DNA of 25,798 bases from a bacterium UBA6115. Lineage in GTDB: Bacteria; Bacillota_A; Clostridia; Christensenellales; Aristaeellaceae. Where the stretch lies: contig DIWD01000045.1 of NCBI GenBank assembly GCA_002428405.1, positions 16,167 to 41,964 on the forward strand. The letters are read 5' to 3'. This document shows, piece by piece, positions 1 to 7,209 of the stretch. How positions within the stretch are numbered: position 1 is the stretch's first letter; every line of letters starts with the position of its first letter. Below the pieces are notes generated by a model. That model made no database searches. It was not told the DNA's origin and worked only from the letters and a program-made list of their open reading frames with translations. The position numbers and the translations under genes were made by a program.

Positions 1-337
1 TGACCCGGTGCGTGAGGGCGTAGAACGAATGGATTTCCTGAAGCGCTTCCTGATTCATGAGCAGATCGCGCCCGAAACAGCGCGATACAACTTCCTTGGT
101 CAGATCATCAGGGGTAGGGCCGAGCCCGCCGGTGAACAGGAGGATCTCCGCCCGCTCCATCGCGGCGCGCACCGCCTGTTCCAGCCGTGCCTCATTGTCG
201 CCCACCACGGTCTGAATATACAGGTCCAACCCCAATTCCGAGAGCCCCTGCGCCAGGTACTGCGCGTTGGTGTTGAGGATATCCCCCAGCAGCAGCTCCG
301 TTCCCACGCAGATGATTTCACAGCGTTTCCGGTCCAT
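1..337 (-). CDS. cinA: CinA-family protein, N-terminal part (runs off left edge)
   Basis: This is the first 112 codons of a CinA-like protein, and the rest lies beyond the left edge. The N-terminus reads as the molybdopterin-binding (MoCF) fold of CinA: a GTELLLGDILNTNA segment near residues 12-25, TVVGDN near 45, and FTGGLGPTPDDLT near 74-86. These are the family hallmarks. CinA proteins are linked to competence/DNA-damage regulons and pyridine nucleotide repair; the nicotinamide-nucleotide amidase domain, if present, would be in the missing C-terminal part. The ATG at 337 follows GGGAAGGGA. An upstream in-frame ATG near 368 is closed by a TGA just before this start. A TACAAT at about 379-384 on the minus strand could be a -10 box but has no good -35. 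The gene is divergent from the sigma factor at 504. Confidence 0.93.
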   Translation of the reverse strand, partial: MDRKRCEIICVGTELLLGDILNTNAQYLAQGLSELGLDLYIQTVVGDNEARLEQAVRAAMERAEILLFTGGLGPTPDDLTKEVVSRCFGRDLLMNQEALQEIHSFYALTHRV

Positions 338-441
338 GTCAGCGTCCCTTCCCGAATCTTTTCGCATTCATCGCTCCCATTGTAACGCTTTTCCCCCTGT
401 CATGCACCAAAATTGACAGACAGGCGCGCTTTTTGAAAGTT

Positions 442-450
442 TGCTATGAT
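442..450 (+). promoter_or_regulatory. Extended -10 promoter candidate for the sigma/anti-sigma operon
   Basis: TG-C-TATGAT (TG at 442, hexamer 445-450) forms an extended -10 box about 55 bases before the GTG start at 504. No good sigma-A -35 is seen. An overlapping alternative, TGAAAG then 16 bases then TGTC (about 434-459), resembles promoters used by ECF sigma factors, so autoregulation is possible. CCCTGTCATG occurs twice, at 395-404 and 453-462. Confidence 0.4.
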
Positions 451-503
451 GTCCCTGTCATGTTTCCGGTTTTCGCGCGTCTGAAGAGTGTGAGGGTGAT
501 GAA

Positions 504-995
504 GTGAACGGTTTCGAACAGGTGTACCAAGCCTATTTCAGGGACGTGTATCGTTACGCCCTAAAGCTGTGCGGTGAGCCTTCCCTGGCAGAGGACCTGT
601 GCAGCGAGACCTTCTTGCGTGCAACAGAAAAAATCGAAGGTTTCAGAGGGGAGTGCGAACTGCGGGTCTGGCTGTGCGGGATTGTCAAGAACCTGTACTT
701 TTCCCACTTGAGGAAGCAGGGCCGGATAATTCCCATGGATATACTGCCGGATGAAGGCGGCGGACCGGACCCGGAAGAGACGATCGGCCTGAAGGATGAA
801 AGCCTGCGCGCGTTTCATGCGCTGCACGGGCTTGCGGAGCCCTACCGGGAAGTTTTCAGCCTCAGGACGCTGGGTGGCCTCTCGTTCAGGGACATCGGCG
901 AACTGTTCGGAAAGGGTGAGAACTGGGCCTGTGTCACTTATCACCGTGCACGCAAATCGATCAGAGAAAAAGTGGAGGACAAGAATGAAACATGA
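504..995 (+). CDS. ECF-type RNA polymerase sigma factor
   Basis: The 163-residue protein has the two-domain layout of extracytoplasmic-function sigma factors. Region 2 (about residues 5-75) contains AEDLCSETFLRA, typical of region 2.2 and core binding, followed by VWLCGIVKNLYFSHLRKQ. Region 4 (about 110-160) is a helix-turn-helix with LSFRDIGELFGKGENWACVTYHRARKSI split over the -35-binding helices. The start is a GTG at 504 preceded by GAGGG; the nearby ATG at 499 meets a stop after two codons. The gene overlaps the downstream anti-sigma gene by 11 bases, the usual arrangement for a translationally coupled sigma/anti-sigma pair, so its activity is expected to be held in check by that membrane protein. 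The inducing signal cannot be read from the sequence. Confidence 0.93.
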   Translation: MNGFEQVYQAYFRDVYRYALKLCGEPSLAEDLCSETFLRATEKIEGFRGECELRVWLCGIVKNLYFSHLRKQGRIIPMDILPDEGGGPDPEETIGLKDESLRAFHALHGLAEPYREVFSLRTLGGLSFRDIGELFGKGENWACVTYHRARKSIREKVEDKNET

Positions 996-1926
996 ATGCG
1001 GAATGATCCAGGATCTCTTGCCGCTGTACTTTGAGGGGCTGGCCAGTGATGAAAGCAAAAAAACCGTTGACGAACATGTGCAGGAGTGCGCAAAATGCAA
1101 GAAAGAGCTGGATACTCTCCGGAAAACGCAGGCAGACCTACCCGCCGCTGCCTTGCCTATGAAGAAAATCAGCCGTGGCATCCGGAAGCGTCGCAGGATG
1201 TCTATACTGCTTGTGTCCTGCTTGCTGCTTGCACTGGCGGTGGCCTTTGGCGCTTTTGTGACTGACAGGCAGTATCTGTCCTACGAGAAAGACCAGCTTT
1301 CCATTTTGAAAAGCGAAGACTTCCTGATCATCAATACCAAACACCCGGATGTTTTTCTTGAAATAGACAAAACGCCTTCGTCGGACCAACCGAATACAGC
1401 ACAATATGAGGTGTCCATATACACAAGGCGGTTTGATACAATAGACAGGTCCGATATGCCGATGTGGATGCAGATGCTGGATTCAGGCAAAGGGCAGGGA
1501 AACAACCCTTTCCCTGCCCAAGCGGTGATTGAACTGGATGATGATAAGGAAGCAGTGGTTTACTATGTGAAAGCAGATGAGCTCAGCGTGCTTTTATATG
1601 GGAGGGACCTGTTTCCTCATGGTGGTTATATGATCCTGCCTCGCCTGGCACTGGCATACTATCTCATTATGGCATTGACGCTGACTGTCTTGTTCTCTAT
1701 CCTGTTTTTTCTCCTGCGCAGAAAAACAAAGGGCAAGGGGATTGCGCAGATGCTGCTGGGTTTGCCGCTGAGCTACATCCTGGGTCATTTGCTCATCAAG
1801 GGATTCAGCACCATGTCTTATTACAGCCTGCTGCGGGATTTTCTCTGGATCATCGCCTGCTCGGCTTTCCTGTACGCCGCCTGGCTCCTGATGATGCGGG
1901 AAATGAGGGAAAAAGTGGAAGGCTGA
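985..1926 (+). CDS. Zinc-finger anti-sigma factor, membrane protein
   Basis: The start is the ATG at 985, preceded by GTGGAGGAC, inside the end of the sigma gene; longer same-frame starts would lie deep in the sigma CDS. The 313-residue protein begins with a zf-HC2/ZAS-type domain, H31-x3-C35-x2-C38, the metal-binding motif that holds ECF sigma factors. A basic stretch (KRRR near 68-71) precedes a first membrane helix at about 73-93. An extracytoplasmic segment of roughly 120 residues follows, then three more helices at about 221-244, 253-274 and 285-303. The four-helix layout is more elaborate than the usual single-pass anti-sigma. The presumed role is to sequester the partner sigma factor until an envelope signal releases it; this is inferred from family and gene pairing. 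Confidence 0.88.
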   Translation: MKHECGMIQDLLPLYFEGLASDESKKTVDEHVQECAKCKKELDTLRKTQADLPAAALPMKKISRGIRKRRRMSILLVSCLLLALAVAFGAFVTDRQYLSYEKDQLSILKSEDFLIINTKHPDVFLEIDKTPSSDQPNTAQYEVSIYTRRFDTIDRSDMPMWMQMLDSGKGQGNNPFPAQAVIELDDDKEAVVYYVKADELSVLLYGRDLFPHGGYMILPRLALAYYLIMALTLTVLFSILFFLLRRKTKGKGIAQMLLGLPLSYILGHLLIKGFSTMSYYSLLRDFLWIIACSAFLYAAWLLMMREMREKVEG

Positions 1927-1956
1927 CCTGGGCACACTTGTAACCATTCCATTTCT

Positions 1957-1977
1957 GAGGGCTCTTGCCCTCTTTTT
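1957..1977 (+). terminator. Intrinsic terminator after sigma/anti-sigma operon
   Basis: GAGGGC, loop TCTT, GCCCTC, then five T residues. It lies 30 bases after the anti-sigma stop codon and just before the promoter of the PHP gene. Confidence 0.8.
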
Positions 1978-1979
1978 GA

Positions 1980-2008
1980 TTGTATCGGCATAACTGCCGT
2001 GATATGAT
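1980..2008 (+). promoter_or_regulatory. Sigma-A promoter for PHP gene
   Basis: TTGTAT (1980-1985), a 17-base spacer, and TATGAT (2003-2008). It starts immediately after the preceding terminator and 36 bases before the ATG at 2044, so the PHP gene is probably an independent transcription unit. Confidence 0.65.
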
Positions 2009-2043
2009 GGCGTGGCGCGAAATCAGGGGACAGGGAGAGAAAG

Positions 2044-2925
2044 ATGGTCATTTTTGAGGCGACAGGTCGGGAATACAAGGGCAACCTGCACATGCACACG
2101 TCCATGAGCGATGGGCTGTTGACCCCGATGCAGGCCGTTCAGGCTTACGAGGCCCGCGGGTATGACTTCCTAGCCATCACCGATCACCGCAGGATCACCC
2201 GTTTGCCGGAATATGAAGGCCGGCTGCTGCTGCTTTCCGGCATTGAGCTTGACGAGGAACCCACGGAGCGGGAAGTCATCCACCTGCTGGGCATCGGCGT
2301 GGGGGAGAGCCTGATGGAGGCCGTCCGACCCGGGATGAAGGCCCAGGAATACATCCAGGCCATCCTGACGGCCGGCGGCGTTCCCTTCCTGGCGCACCCG
2401 CACTGGTCCATGAACCGCTTGATGACTGTAAAGGGCCTTCACGGCCTGGCCGGGGCGGAGATCTTCAATTCCGTATCCCGTCCGCCCTACAACGCCGACC
2501 GGGCGGACTCCACCCACATCCTGGACCTGCTTGCTTCCGACGGCCTGCTCTACCCCACCATCGCGACAGACGACTGCCACTATTACGGGGAGGAGCTGGC
2601 CCGTTCCTTCATCATCCTCCAGGCGGACAGCCTGAGACGTGAAAATGTGGTCGACGCCCTGCGCCAAGGCTGCTTTTACGCCTCCCAGGGCCCGCGCTTC
2701 GAACGGGTGGAGCTGGATGGGGAAACGGTGAAGGTGACCTGCTCGCCTGTTGACACGGTGGTCTTCCATTCCGACCTGGCCTGGAACGTTGACCGCGCGT
2801 CTGCGGGCAGCGGTATCACCCAGGCCGAATACCGCGTGGACCGCGCCCGGGGGGAGAGCTTTGTGCGCGTTGTCCTGATTGACAGCAAGGGGAAAAGAGC
2901 CTGGCTGAATCCTTTCCGGGTTTGA
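2044..2925 (+). CDS. PHP-domain metal-dependent phosphoesterase
   Basis: This is a 293-residue protein of the polymerase-and-histidinol-phosphatase (PHP) family. Metal-ligand motifs appear in the expected order: H16-x-H18 with D23 (NLHMHTSMSDG), ITDH at 45-48, E68 in the SGIELD strand, H80, H118/H120 in FLAHPHW, and D176-D177-x-H179 in ATDDCHY. Proteins with this architecture hydrolyse phosphoesters, for example 3',5'-nucleoside bisphosphates or oligonucleotides; the substrate here is not determinable. The last 60 or so residues form a beta-rich tail commonly seen in this group. The ATG is preceded by GGGAGAG. The gene stands alone between its own promoter and the convergent lipoprotein gene. 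Confidence 0.88.
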   Translation: MVIFEATGREYKGNLHMHTSMSDGLLTPMQAVQAYEARGYDFLAITDHRRITRLPEYEGRLLLLSGIELDEEPTEREVIHLLGIGVGESLMEAVRPGMKAQEYIQAILTAGGVPFLAHPHWSMNRLMTVKGLHGLAGAEIFNSVSRPPYNADRADSTHILDLLASDGLLYPTIATDDCHYYGEELARSFIILQADSLRRENVVDALRQGCFYASQGPRFERVELDGETVKVTCSPVDTVVFHSDLAWNVDRASAGSGITQAEYRVDRARGESFVRVVLIDSKGKRAWLNPFRV

Positions 2926-2964
2926 CGGACAGCCCGGCCATGCATAATGCTGGATAACTTTACC

Positions 2965-2992
2965 AAAAAGAAGCCCGCGTCAGCGGGCTTCT
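2965..2992 (-). terminator. Terminator of the PrsA-like lipoprotein gene
   Basis: A 10-bp stem (AGAAGCCCGC paired with GCGGGCTTCT) with loop GTCA. On the minus strand it is followed by a run of Us from the A residues at 2965-2969. There is no T tract on the plus strand, so it mainly serves the minus-strand gene ending at 3018. Confidence 0.8.
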
Positions 2993-3017
2993 GCATGATG
3001 TTGCCTGGGGCCCTTGA

Positions 3018-4508
3018 TCAGTCCTTCATCCGTTCCGGATACTTTTTGATGTCGGCCTTGGTTAGCCATTCTTCAACGGCGGCGTTGTAGGCCTCTTCCT
3101 GTTTATTGGCAAGCAGCTCTTCCCTGATGGCGCCGCTGACTGATTCAAGCGTGACGGGCCCTTCCGGGACATCCGCGGCGTAGAGCATGATGTGGTATCC
3201 GTAATCGCTCCGGCTGGGCTGGCTGACCTCGCCGATCACCTTCAGCGCCATGGAGGGTTTGGTGAATTCGTCTACAAAGTTCGTGCTGGCTTCGCTGACG
3301 GGATAGCCTGTCTCCGGCATGCCGGTATCCTGGTTGTATTCCTTGGCCAACGCGTCAAAGTCCGCGCCTTCGGCTATAGCCAGCGCGTGGACTTCCTGAA
3401 CTTTTGGCAGGATGGCGGCGAAGGCCGCTTCCTTCTTTGCGTCCAGCTCCGCGCTCTTCGCGTCCATTGCGGCCTTGGCTGCGTCCAGCGCCTGATAAAC
3501 AGGCGTCTTTGCCTTCAGGCCGGCCAGCTCCTGGGTTTGATCTGCTGTCAGGCTCTCACTGCCCAGCAGTTTGTCAAAGGCAGCGGCTTCCTCCCCGCTC
3601 AGACCGGTCTGCTGTGCGGCCAGGATGGCGGAATCCTCCGCGCTCAGGCTCTGCTTTTCCAGGATGGCTTCATACTCGTCAACTTTGGCCTGCGCCTCCG
3701 TCAGCGCCGTCTCAAGCGGCGTAAGCTCGGCCTGGAGCGCCTTGATGGCGCTGTCATCCTCGCTGTTGAGCTTGATCAGGATCTGTTTGATCATGCGGTA
3801 GCCGGCCGGGGCATAATAGACCGGCTGGCCTCCGGTAAGGTCGGTGCCGTAGGCGGAGGGGGTTTCATCGTATTCCGTTTTGGCCTGGCTGACCCTGGCG
3901 TCATATTCCGTTTGAACCTCTTCTTCGCTGACGGTCAGGCCCTCCGCGAAGCGGGCGAACAGCTTCTCGTGAAGGTCCTGCTCTTTTCCGCTCTGGACAA
4001 GCACTTCGGGGGTGTAGCCCAGCTCATCCGCCTTGGCCTTGAGCGCCGCGTTGAGTTCTTCCTCCGACAGGATGCTCTGGGCGAAGAAAGCATCCTTGAT
4101 CTGCTGAAGAATGTCTTCATAATCCGCCTGGGCTTTGGCCTGGATTTCTGCGGATTCCTCCTCCGTCAGCACGTCCAGACCCAGCTCATGCGCCTTCTGG
4201 TGCAGCAGGAGATCCTGCGCCGTGGAGTCCAGCGTGTCCAGCATGATCTGCTCCGCGTCCAGACTGATGCTCTGGATCAGGCCGTATTGCTGGTACATCA
4301 GCTGTTCCTGGTAGGCGCTGTTGTAGGCGTTGTTGTAAATCTGCGAAAAGCGCGCCTTGTCAACCGTTTCGCCGTTGACCTCAAGGATGATTTGCCGGGC
4401 GTCCACTTCCGGGTCTTTGACAACCAGGCTGCAGCCGCTCAGCAGCAGCATGCCGGCCAGCGCAAGCGCGGTGAGCGCGGTTTTCTGTTTGTATTGAGAA
4501 GATCTCAT
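3018..4508 (-). CDS. PrsA/SurA-like peptidylprolyl isomerase lipoprotein
   Basis: The 496-residue precursor has a lipoprotein signal: basic N-terminus, hydrophobic helix at 10-22 and lipobox LLSGC with Cys26. It should be anchored on the outer face of the membrane. A SurA_N/trigger-factor-like helical region follows (about 40-200). The parvulin (PpiC-type) rotamase domain begins with GYRMIKQILIKLN at 236-248 and continues at about 365-446 (VHALAIAEGADFDALAKEY ... PSRSDYGYHIMLY). In ordinary parvulins these parts nearly adjoin; here about 115 residues rich in Ala, Glu, Lys and Leu, predicted helical or coiled-coil, are inserted. The expected role is folding of secreted proteins after translocation. 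The ATG at 4508 has GGAG eight bases upstream. Confidence 0.9.
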   Translation of the reverse strand: MRSSQYKQKTALTALALAGMLLLSGCSLVVKDPEVDARQIILEVNGETVDKARFSQIYNNAYNSAYQEQLMYQQYGLIQSISLDAEQIMLDTLDSTAQDLLLHQKAHELGLDVLTEEESAEIQAKAQADYEDILQQIKDAFFAQSILSEEELNAALKAKADELGYTPEVLVQSGKEQDLHEKLFARFAEGLTVSEEEVQTEYDARVSQAKTEYDETPSAYGTDLTGGQPVYYAPAGYRMIKQILIKLNSEDDSAIKALQAELTPLETALTEAQAKVDEYEAILEKQSLSAEDSAILAAQQTGLSGEEAAAFDKLLGSESLTADQTQELAGLKAKTPVYQALDAAKAAMDAKSAELDAKKEAAFAAILPKVQEVHALAIAEGADFDALAKEYNQDTGMPETGYPVSEASTNFVDEFTKPSMALKVIGEVSQPSRSDYGYHIMLYAADVPEGPVTLESVSGAIREELLANKQEEAYNAAVEEWLTKADIKKYPERMKD

Positions 4509-4537
4509 TGAACATACTCCAATCAGGATTATTTAAA

Positions 4538-4554
4538 GGCGCGGCAAGCGCGCC
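4538..4554 (-). other. Hairpin in the 5' leader of the lipoprotein gene
   Basis: GGCGCG, five-base loop, CGCGCC, followed on the minus strand by TTTAAAT. It sits between the promoter at 4560-4588 and the start codon at 4508. It could stabilise the mRNA 5' end or act as a weak terminator; function unknown. Confidence 0.4.
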
Positions 4555-4559
4555 TGATG

Positions 4560-4588
4560 ATTATACCGTTCCGTTTGGGAAAGGGCAA
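4560..4588 (-). promoter_or_regulatory. Sigma-A promoter of the lipoprotein gene
   Basis: On the minus strand: TTGCCC (4588-4583), a 17-base spacer, and a perfect TATAAT (4565-4560). It lies directly after the stop codon of the beta-helix gene, so the foldase has its own promoter even though it follows glmM on the same strand. Confidence 0.8.
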
Positions 4589-4595
4589 GGGAGGG

Positions 4596-5255
4596 TCAGA
4601 TGCGGGGCTTGAGGGTTCCCTCCGATGTGAAGATGTACCGCTCCGGCACGGTGCCGCGCACGCAGGAGGTGGGGTATACGATCGCCTGGCGGCCGATGAC
4701 GGTTCCGGGGTTCATCACGGCGTTGCAGCCGATCTCGGCTTCGTCGCCGATCATGGCGCCGACCTTCTTGCGCAGGGTGGGCATCCTTTCCTCCCCGCAG
4801 CGCACGACAACGGGCAGTTTGTCGCTCTTGACGTTGGAGGTGATGGAGCCGGCGCCCATGTGCGCCTTGTAGCCCAGGATGGAGTCGCCCACATAGTTGT
4901 AATGTGGCACCTGCACCTTGTCAAAGAGGATGACATTCTTCAGTTCCGTGGAGTTCCCGACGACGCAGCCCGCGCCGATCAGCGCCGACCCCCTGATGAA
5001 GGCGCAGTGGCGTACCTCGGTCTCAGGGCCGATGATGCAGGGCCCTCCGATGAAGGCGGAGGGGAAGACCTTGGCGGATTTGGCGATCCAGATATCTTCC
5101 TTCGGATGGTCGTACTCCTGCGGGTCAAGGCCGGCGCCCAGACGCAGGATCGTTTCCGTGATCCCCTCCAACGCCTCCCAGGGCCAGGTGAAACCCTTGA
5201 GCCATTCCCCGGCCGCGCTGTGGGAGAGGTCGAACAAATCAATGATTCTCAGCAT
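4596..5255 (-). CDS. Left-handed beta-helix acyltransferase-like protein (GlmU C-domain-like)
   Basis: The 219-residue protein is dominated by hexapeptide repeats that form a left-handed beta-helix (about residues 54-205). The segment VPHYNYVGDSILG ... HMGAGSIT (about 116-139) corresponds closely to the acetyltransferase region of GlmU, where the histidine of VPH and the GAG-x-T stretch are characteristic. The N-terminal uridylyltransferase domain of GlmU is absent, so any activity would be sugar-nucleotide or amino-sugar acyl transfer, not UDP transfer. It starts 1 base after the glmM stop codon, so the two are co-transcribed, which suggests a role in UDP-GlcNAc/cell-wall precursor synthesis. 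Such proteins are often labelled UDP-GlcNAc pyrophosphorylase; this sequence does not support that reaction. Confidence 0.8.
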   Translation of the reverse strand: MLRIIDLFDLSHSAAGEWLKGFTWPWEALEGITETILRLGAGLDPQEYDHPKEDIWIAKSAKVFPSAFIGGPCIIGPETEVRHCAFIRGSALIGAGCVVGNSTELKNVILFDKVQVPHYNYVGDSILGYKAHMGAGSITSNVKSDKLPVVVRCGEERMPTLRKKVGAMIGDEAEIGCNAVMNPGTVIGRQAIVYPTSCVRGTVPERYIFTSEGTLKPRI

Positions 5256-5256
5256 C

Positions 5257-6609
5257 TTATTTCTCCTCGAGGACCAGGTTGTTGTCCTTCATGGCCTGGA
5301 TGATGCCCATCACGCATTTCTCGCACAGTTCCTGTGTGTGCGACTCAGCCATCACGCGCAGCACGGGTTCCGTGCCGCTTTTGCGCAGCAGGACGCGGCC
5401 GTCCTTGCCCAGCTTCTCCTCGGCCGCCTTGACGGCCTTGAGGACGTCGGGGTGGCTGAGCGTGCCGTCCTTGTCAGTGACCCGGATATTTTTAAGCACC
5501 TGGGGGTACATCTGCATGGGCTCGGCGAGCTTGGACAGCGGTACTTCGCTGGCCATCATGGCCTGCATCACCTTGATGGCGGTCAGCAGGCCGTCCCCGG
5601 TGTTGGCGTACTTGCCAAAGATGATATGGCCGGACTGTTCGCCGCCCAGCAGATGGCCGTTGTCACGCATGCATTCATACACATAGCGGTCGCCCACGGC
5701 GGTCTGCTTGTACGCAATGCCCAGTTCGTCAAAGGCCCTGTACAGCCCGAAGTTGGACATGACCGTGGTGACCACGGTGTTGTCGGTCAGGTTGCCGCGC
5801 TCCTTCATGAAGCGGCCGTAGATGTAAAGGATATGGTCGCCGTTGACGACATTGCCCTTCTCATCAACCGCCAGACAGCGGTCAGCGTCGCCGTCAAAGG
5901 CGAAGCCAACGTCAAGCCCGTTCTCGCGCACCAGTTTCTGCAGCCCCTGGATGTGCGTGCTGCCGCAGTCCTGGTTGATATTCAGGCCGTTTGGCGTGTT
6001 GGAGATGACGTAGGTCTGCGCGCCCAGCGCGTCAAACACCGATTTGGCGATCTGCCAGGTGCTGCCGTTGGCGCAGTCCAGGCCGATCTTGTAGCCCTTG
6101 TAGGAAAAGCGGGAGAGGGATATCAGGTAACCGATATACTGGTTGCGGCCGCCGTAGTAGTCCACCGTTTTGCCGATGCGCTCGCGCCGGGCGAAGGGGA
6201 TGGCGCCGGGGTCGCTGTCCAGGTAATGCTCCAGCTGGGTGATGAGGACCTCGTCCATTTTCTCGCCCTGCTGGTTTAATAGCTTGATGCCGTTGTCATA
6301 ATAGGCGTTGTGGCTGGCGGAGATCATGACACCGCAGTCAAAGCGTTCGCTGCGGGCAAGGAAGGAGACGCTGGGGGTGGTTGTGACGTGCAGCAGGTAG
6401 GCGTCCGCGCCGGATGACGTGATGCCGGCGGACAGGGCGTCCTCAAACATGTAGCTGGACAGGCGGGTGTCCTTGCCGATGACAATTCTGGCTTTCTTCT
6501 CCTTGCCGTAATGGTGTCCCAGGAAACGCCCGATGCGCATTGCGTGGTCGGCGGTCAGTTCAACGCCCGCTTCACCGCGGTAACCGTCTGTACCGAAATA
6601 TTTGCCCAT
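5257..6609 (-). CDS. glmM: Phosphoglucosamine mutase
   Basis: GlmM interconverts glucosamine-6-phosphate and glucosamine-1-phosphate, the step feeding UDP-GlcNAc for peptidoglycan. The 450-residue length fits the family. It starts with MGKYFGTDGYRG, and the active-site phosphoserine loop is ISASHN with Ser99. The Mg-binding loop is DGDADR at 239-244. GGEQSGH supplies the sugar-specificity loop and RKSGTEP the phosphate-binding loop near the C-terminus. The ATG at 6609 has an AAGGAG ribosome site (6622-6617) and a near-consensus promoter just upstream. It is the first gene of a minus-strand operon with the beta-helix acyltransferase-like gene. Confidence 0.95.
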   Translation of the reverse strand: MGKYFGTDGYRGEAGVELTADHAMRIGRFLGHHYGKEKKARIVIGKDTRLSSYMFEDALSAGITSSGADAYLLHVTTTPSVSFLARSERFDCGVMISASHNAYYDNGIKLLNQQGEKMDEVLITQLEHYLDSDPGAIPFARRERIGKTVDYYGGRNQYIGYLISLSRFSYKGYKIGLDCANGSTWQIAKSVFDALGAQTYVISNTPNGLNINQDCGSTHIQGLQKLVRENGLDVGFAFDGDADRCLAVDEKGNVVNGDHILYIYGRFMKERGNLTDNTVVTTVMSNFGLYRAFDELGIAYKQTAVGDRYVYECMRDNGHLLGGEQSGHIIFGKYANTGDGLLTAIKVMQAMMASEVPLSKLAEPMQMYPQVLKNIRVTDKDGTLSHPDVLKAVKAAEEKLGKDGRVLLRKSGTEPVLRVMAESHTQELCEKCVMGIIQAMKDNNLVLEEK

Positions 6610-6629
6610 ATCATCACTCCTTTCGGCGC

Positions 6630-6658
6630 ATTATACGCTATGCGGGCACGCTGTTCAA
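6630..6658 (-). promoter_or_regulatory. Sigma-A promoter of glmM
   Basis: On the minus strand: TTGAAC (6658-6653), 17-base spacer, perfect TATAAT (6635-6630), about 20 bases upstream of the glmM start. Confidence 0.8.
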
Positions 6659-6684
6659 TAGATATCCTGGTCCGGGCCGCGCGC

Positions 6685-6713
6685 TTTACAAAAAGGCCTG
6701 GAATCGGTATCAT
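6685..6713 (+). promoter_or_regulatory. Sigma-A promoter of the NusG-II/Gx operon
   Basis: TTTACA (6685-6690), 17-base spacer, TATCAT (6708-6713). The -10 overlaps the in-frame ATG at 6712, so that ATG cannot be on the mRNA. This supports the TTG at 6739 as the true start. Confidence 0.7.
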
Positions 6714-6738
6714 GCCCGGGGATGGGAGGAGGGCTTAT

Positions 6739-7209
6739 TTGAAGCGCAGGGATATCTGGGTCATTTTGAGCGTAGTTGTTCTCGGGCTTTCGCTGCTGGC
6801 CCTCAGCCGGGTGATCAGGCCCGCGCCCGCAGACAGTCAGCGCAAGGCTCTGTCAGCCAGCCTGCTGACTGGGAGCGCAGCCGCGTCTGCGGACCTTGAG
6901 GAAGCGGACAGCTATCTTCGCATCAAGCAGGGACGGGACTATTATGAACTGATCCCGCTCAACGGCCCGGGAGAGATCATTATCCGTCAGGACGGGGGAT
7001 GGGAAAACGTTATCCACATTGATTATAACAGCGTAAAGATGCACAGCGCCAATTGCCCCAACCTGGACTGCGTCAGGCAGGGCGAGGTGACGCTTGAAAA
7101 CATGTCCTACCGCGTTTTCCAGCAGTGGGTGACTTGCCTGCCCCACCAGCTTTCCCTGGAGCTGATCACACGGGAGCAGGCCCTTCAGATGCAGGGGGAA
7201 ACGCCTTGA
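6739..7209 (+). CDS. NusG domain II-containing protein, membrane-anchored
   Basis: The protein has 156 residues from a TTG start at 6739, preceded by GGGAGGAGGG (6724-6733). An in-frame ATG at 6712 lies inside the -10 box and is rejected. After a short basic stretch a hydrophobic helix (about 6-22) anchors the protein. The C-terminal half carries the NusG_II signature: SANCPNLDCVRQGEV (Cys-x4-Cys) and, further on, WVTCLPHQLSLELI, where the family usually has CLPN. The family is common in Firmicutes as a secreted or membrane-bound domain beside Gx-transporter or FMN-transferase genes; its biochemical role is not established. It overlaps the next gene at TTGA, indicating coupled translation. 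Confidence 0.85.
   Translation: MKRRDIWVILSVVVLGLSLLALSRVIRPAPADSQRKALSASLLTGSAAASADLEEADSYLRIKQGRDYYELIPLNGPGEIIIRQDGGWENVIHIDYNSVKMHSANCPNLDCVRQGEVTLENMSYRVFQQWVTCLPHQLSLELITREQALQMQGETP

Noticed and set aside
796..984. Long upstream extension of the anti-sigma ORF
   Set aside because: It overlaps the sigma gene in another frame; the ATG at 985 has GGAGG and begins exactly at the zinc-finger domain.
3192..4511. 439-codon plus-strand ORF
   Set aside because: Antisense to the PrsA-like lipoprotein gene, which has a signal sequence, lipobox, SD, promoter and terminator.
4918..6279. 453-codon plus-strand ORF spanning two genes
   Set aside because: Antisense to the beta-helix gene and glmM; both real genes have clear family motifs.
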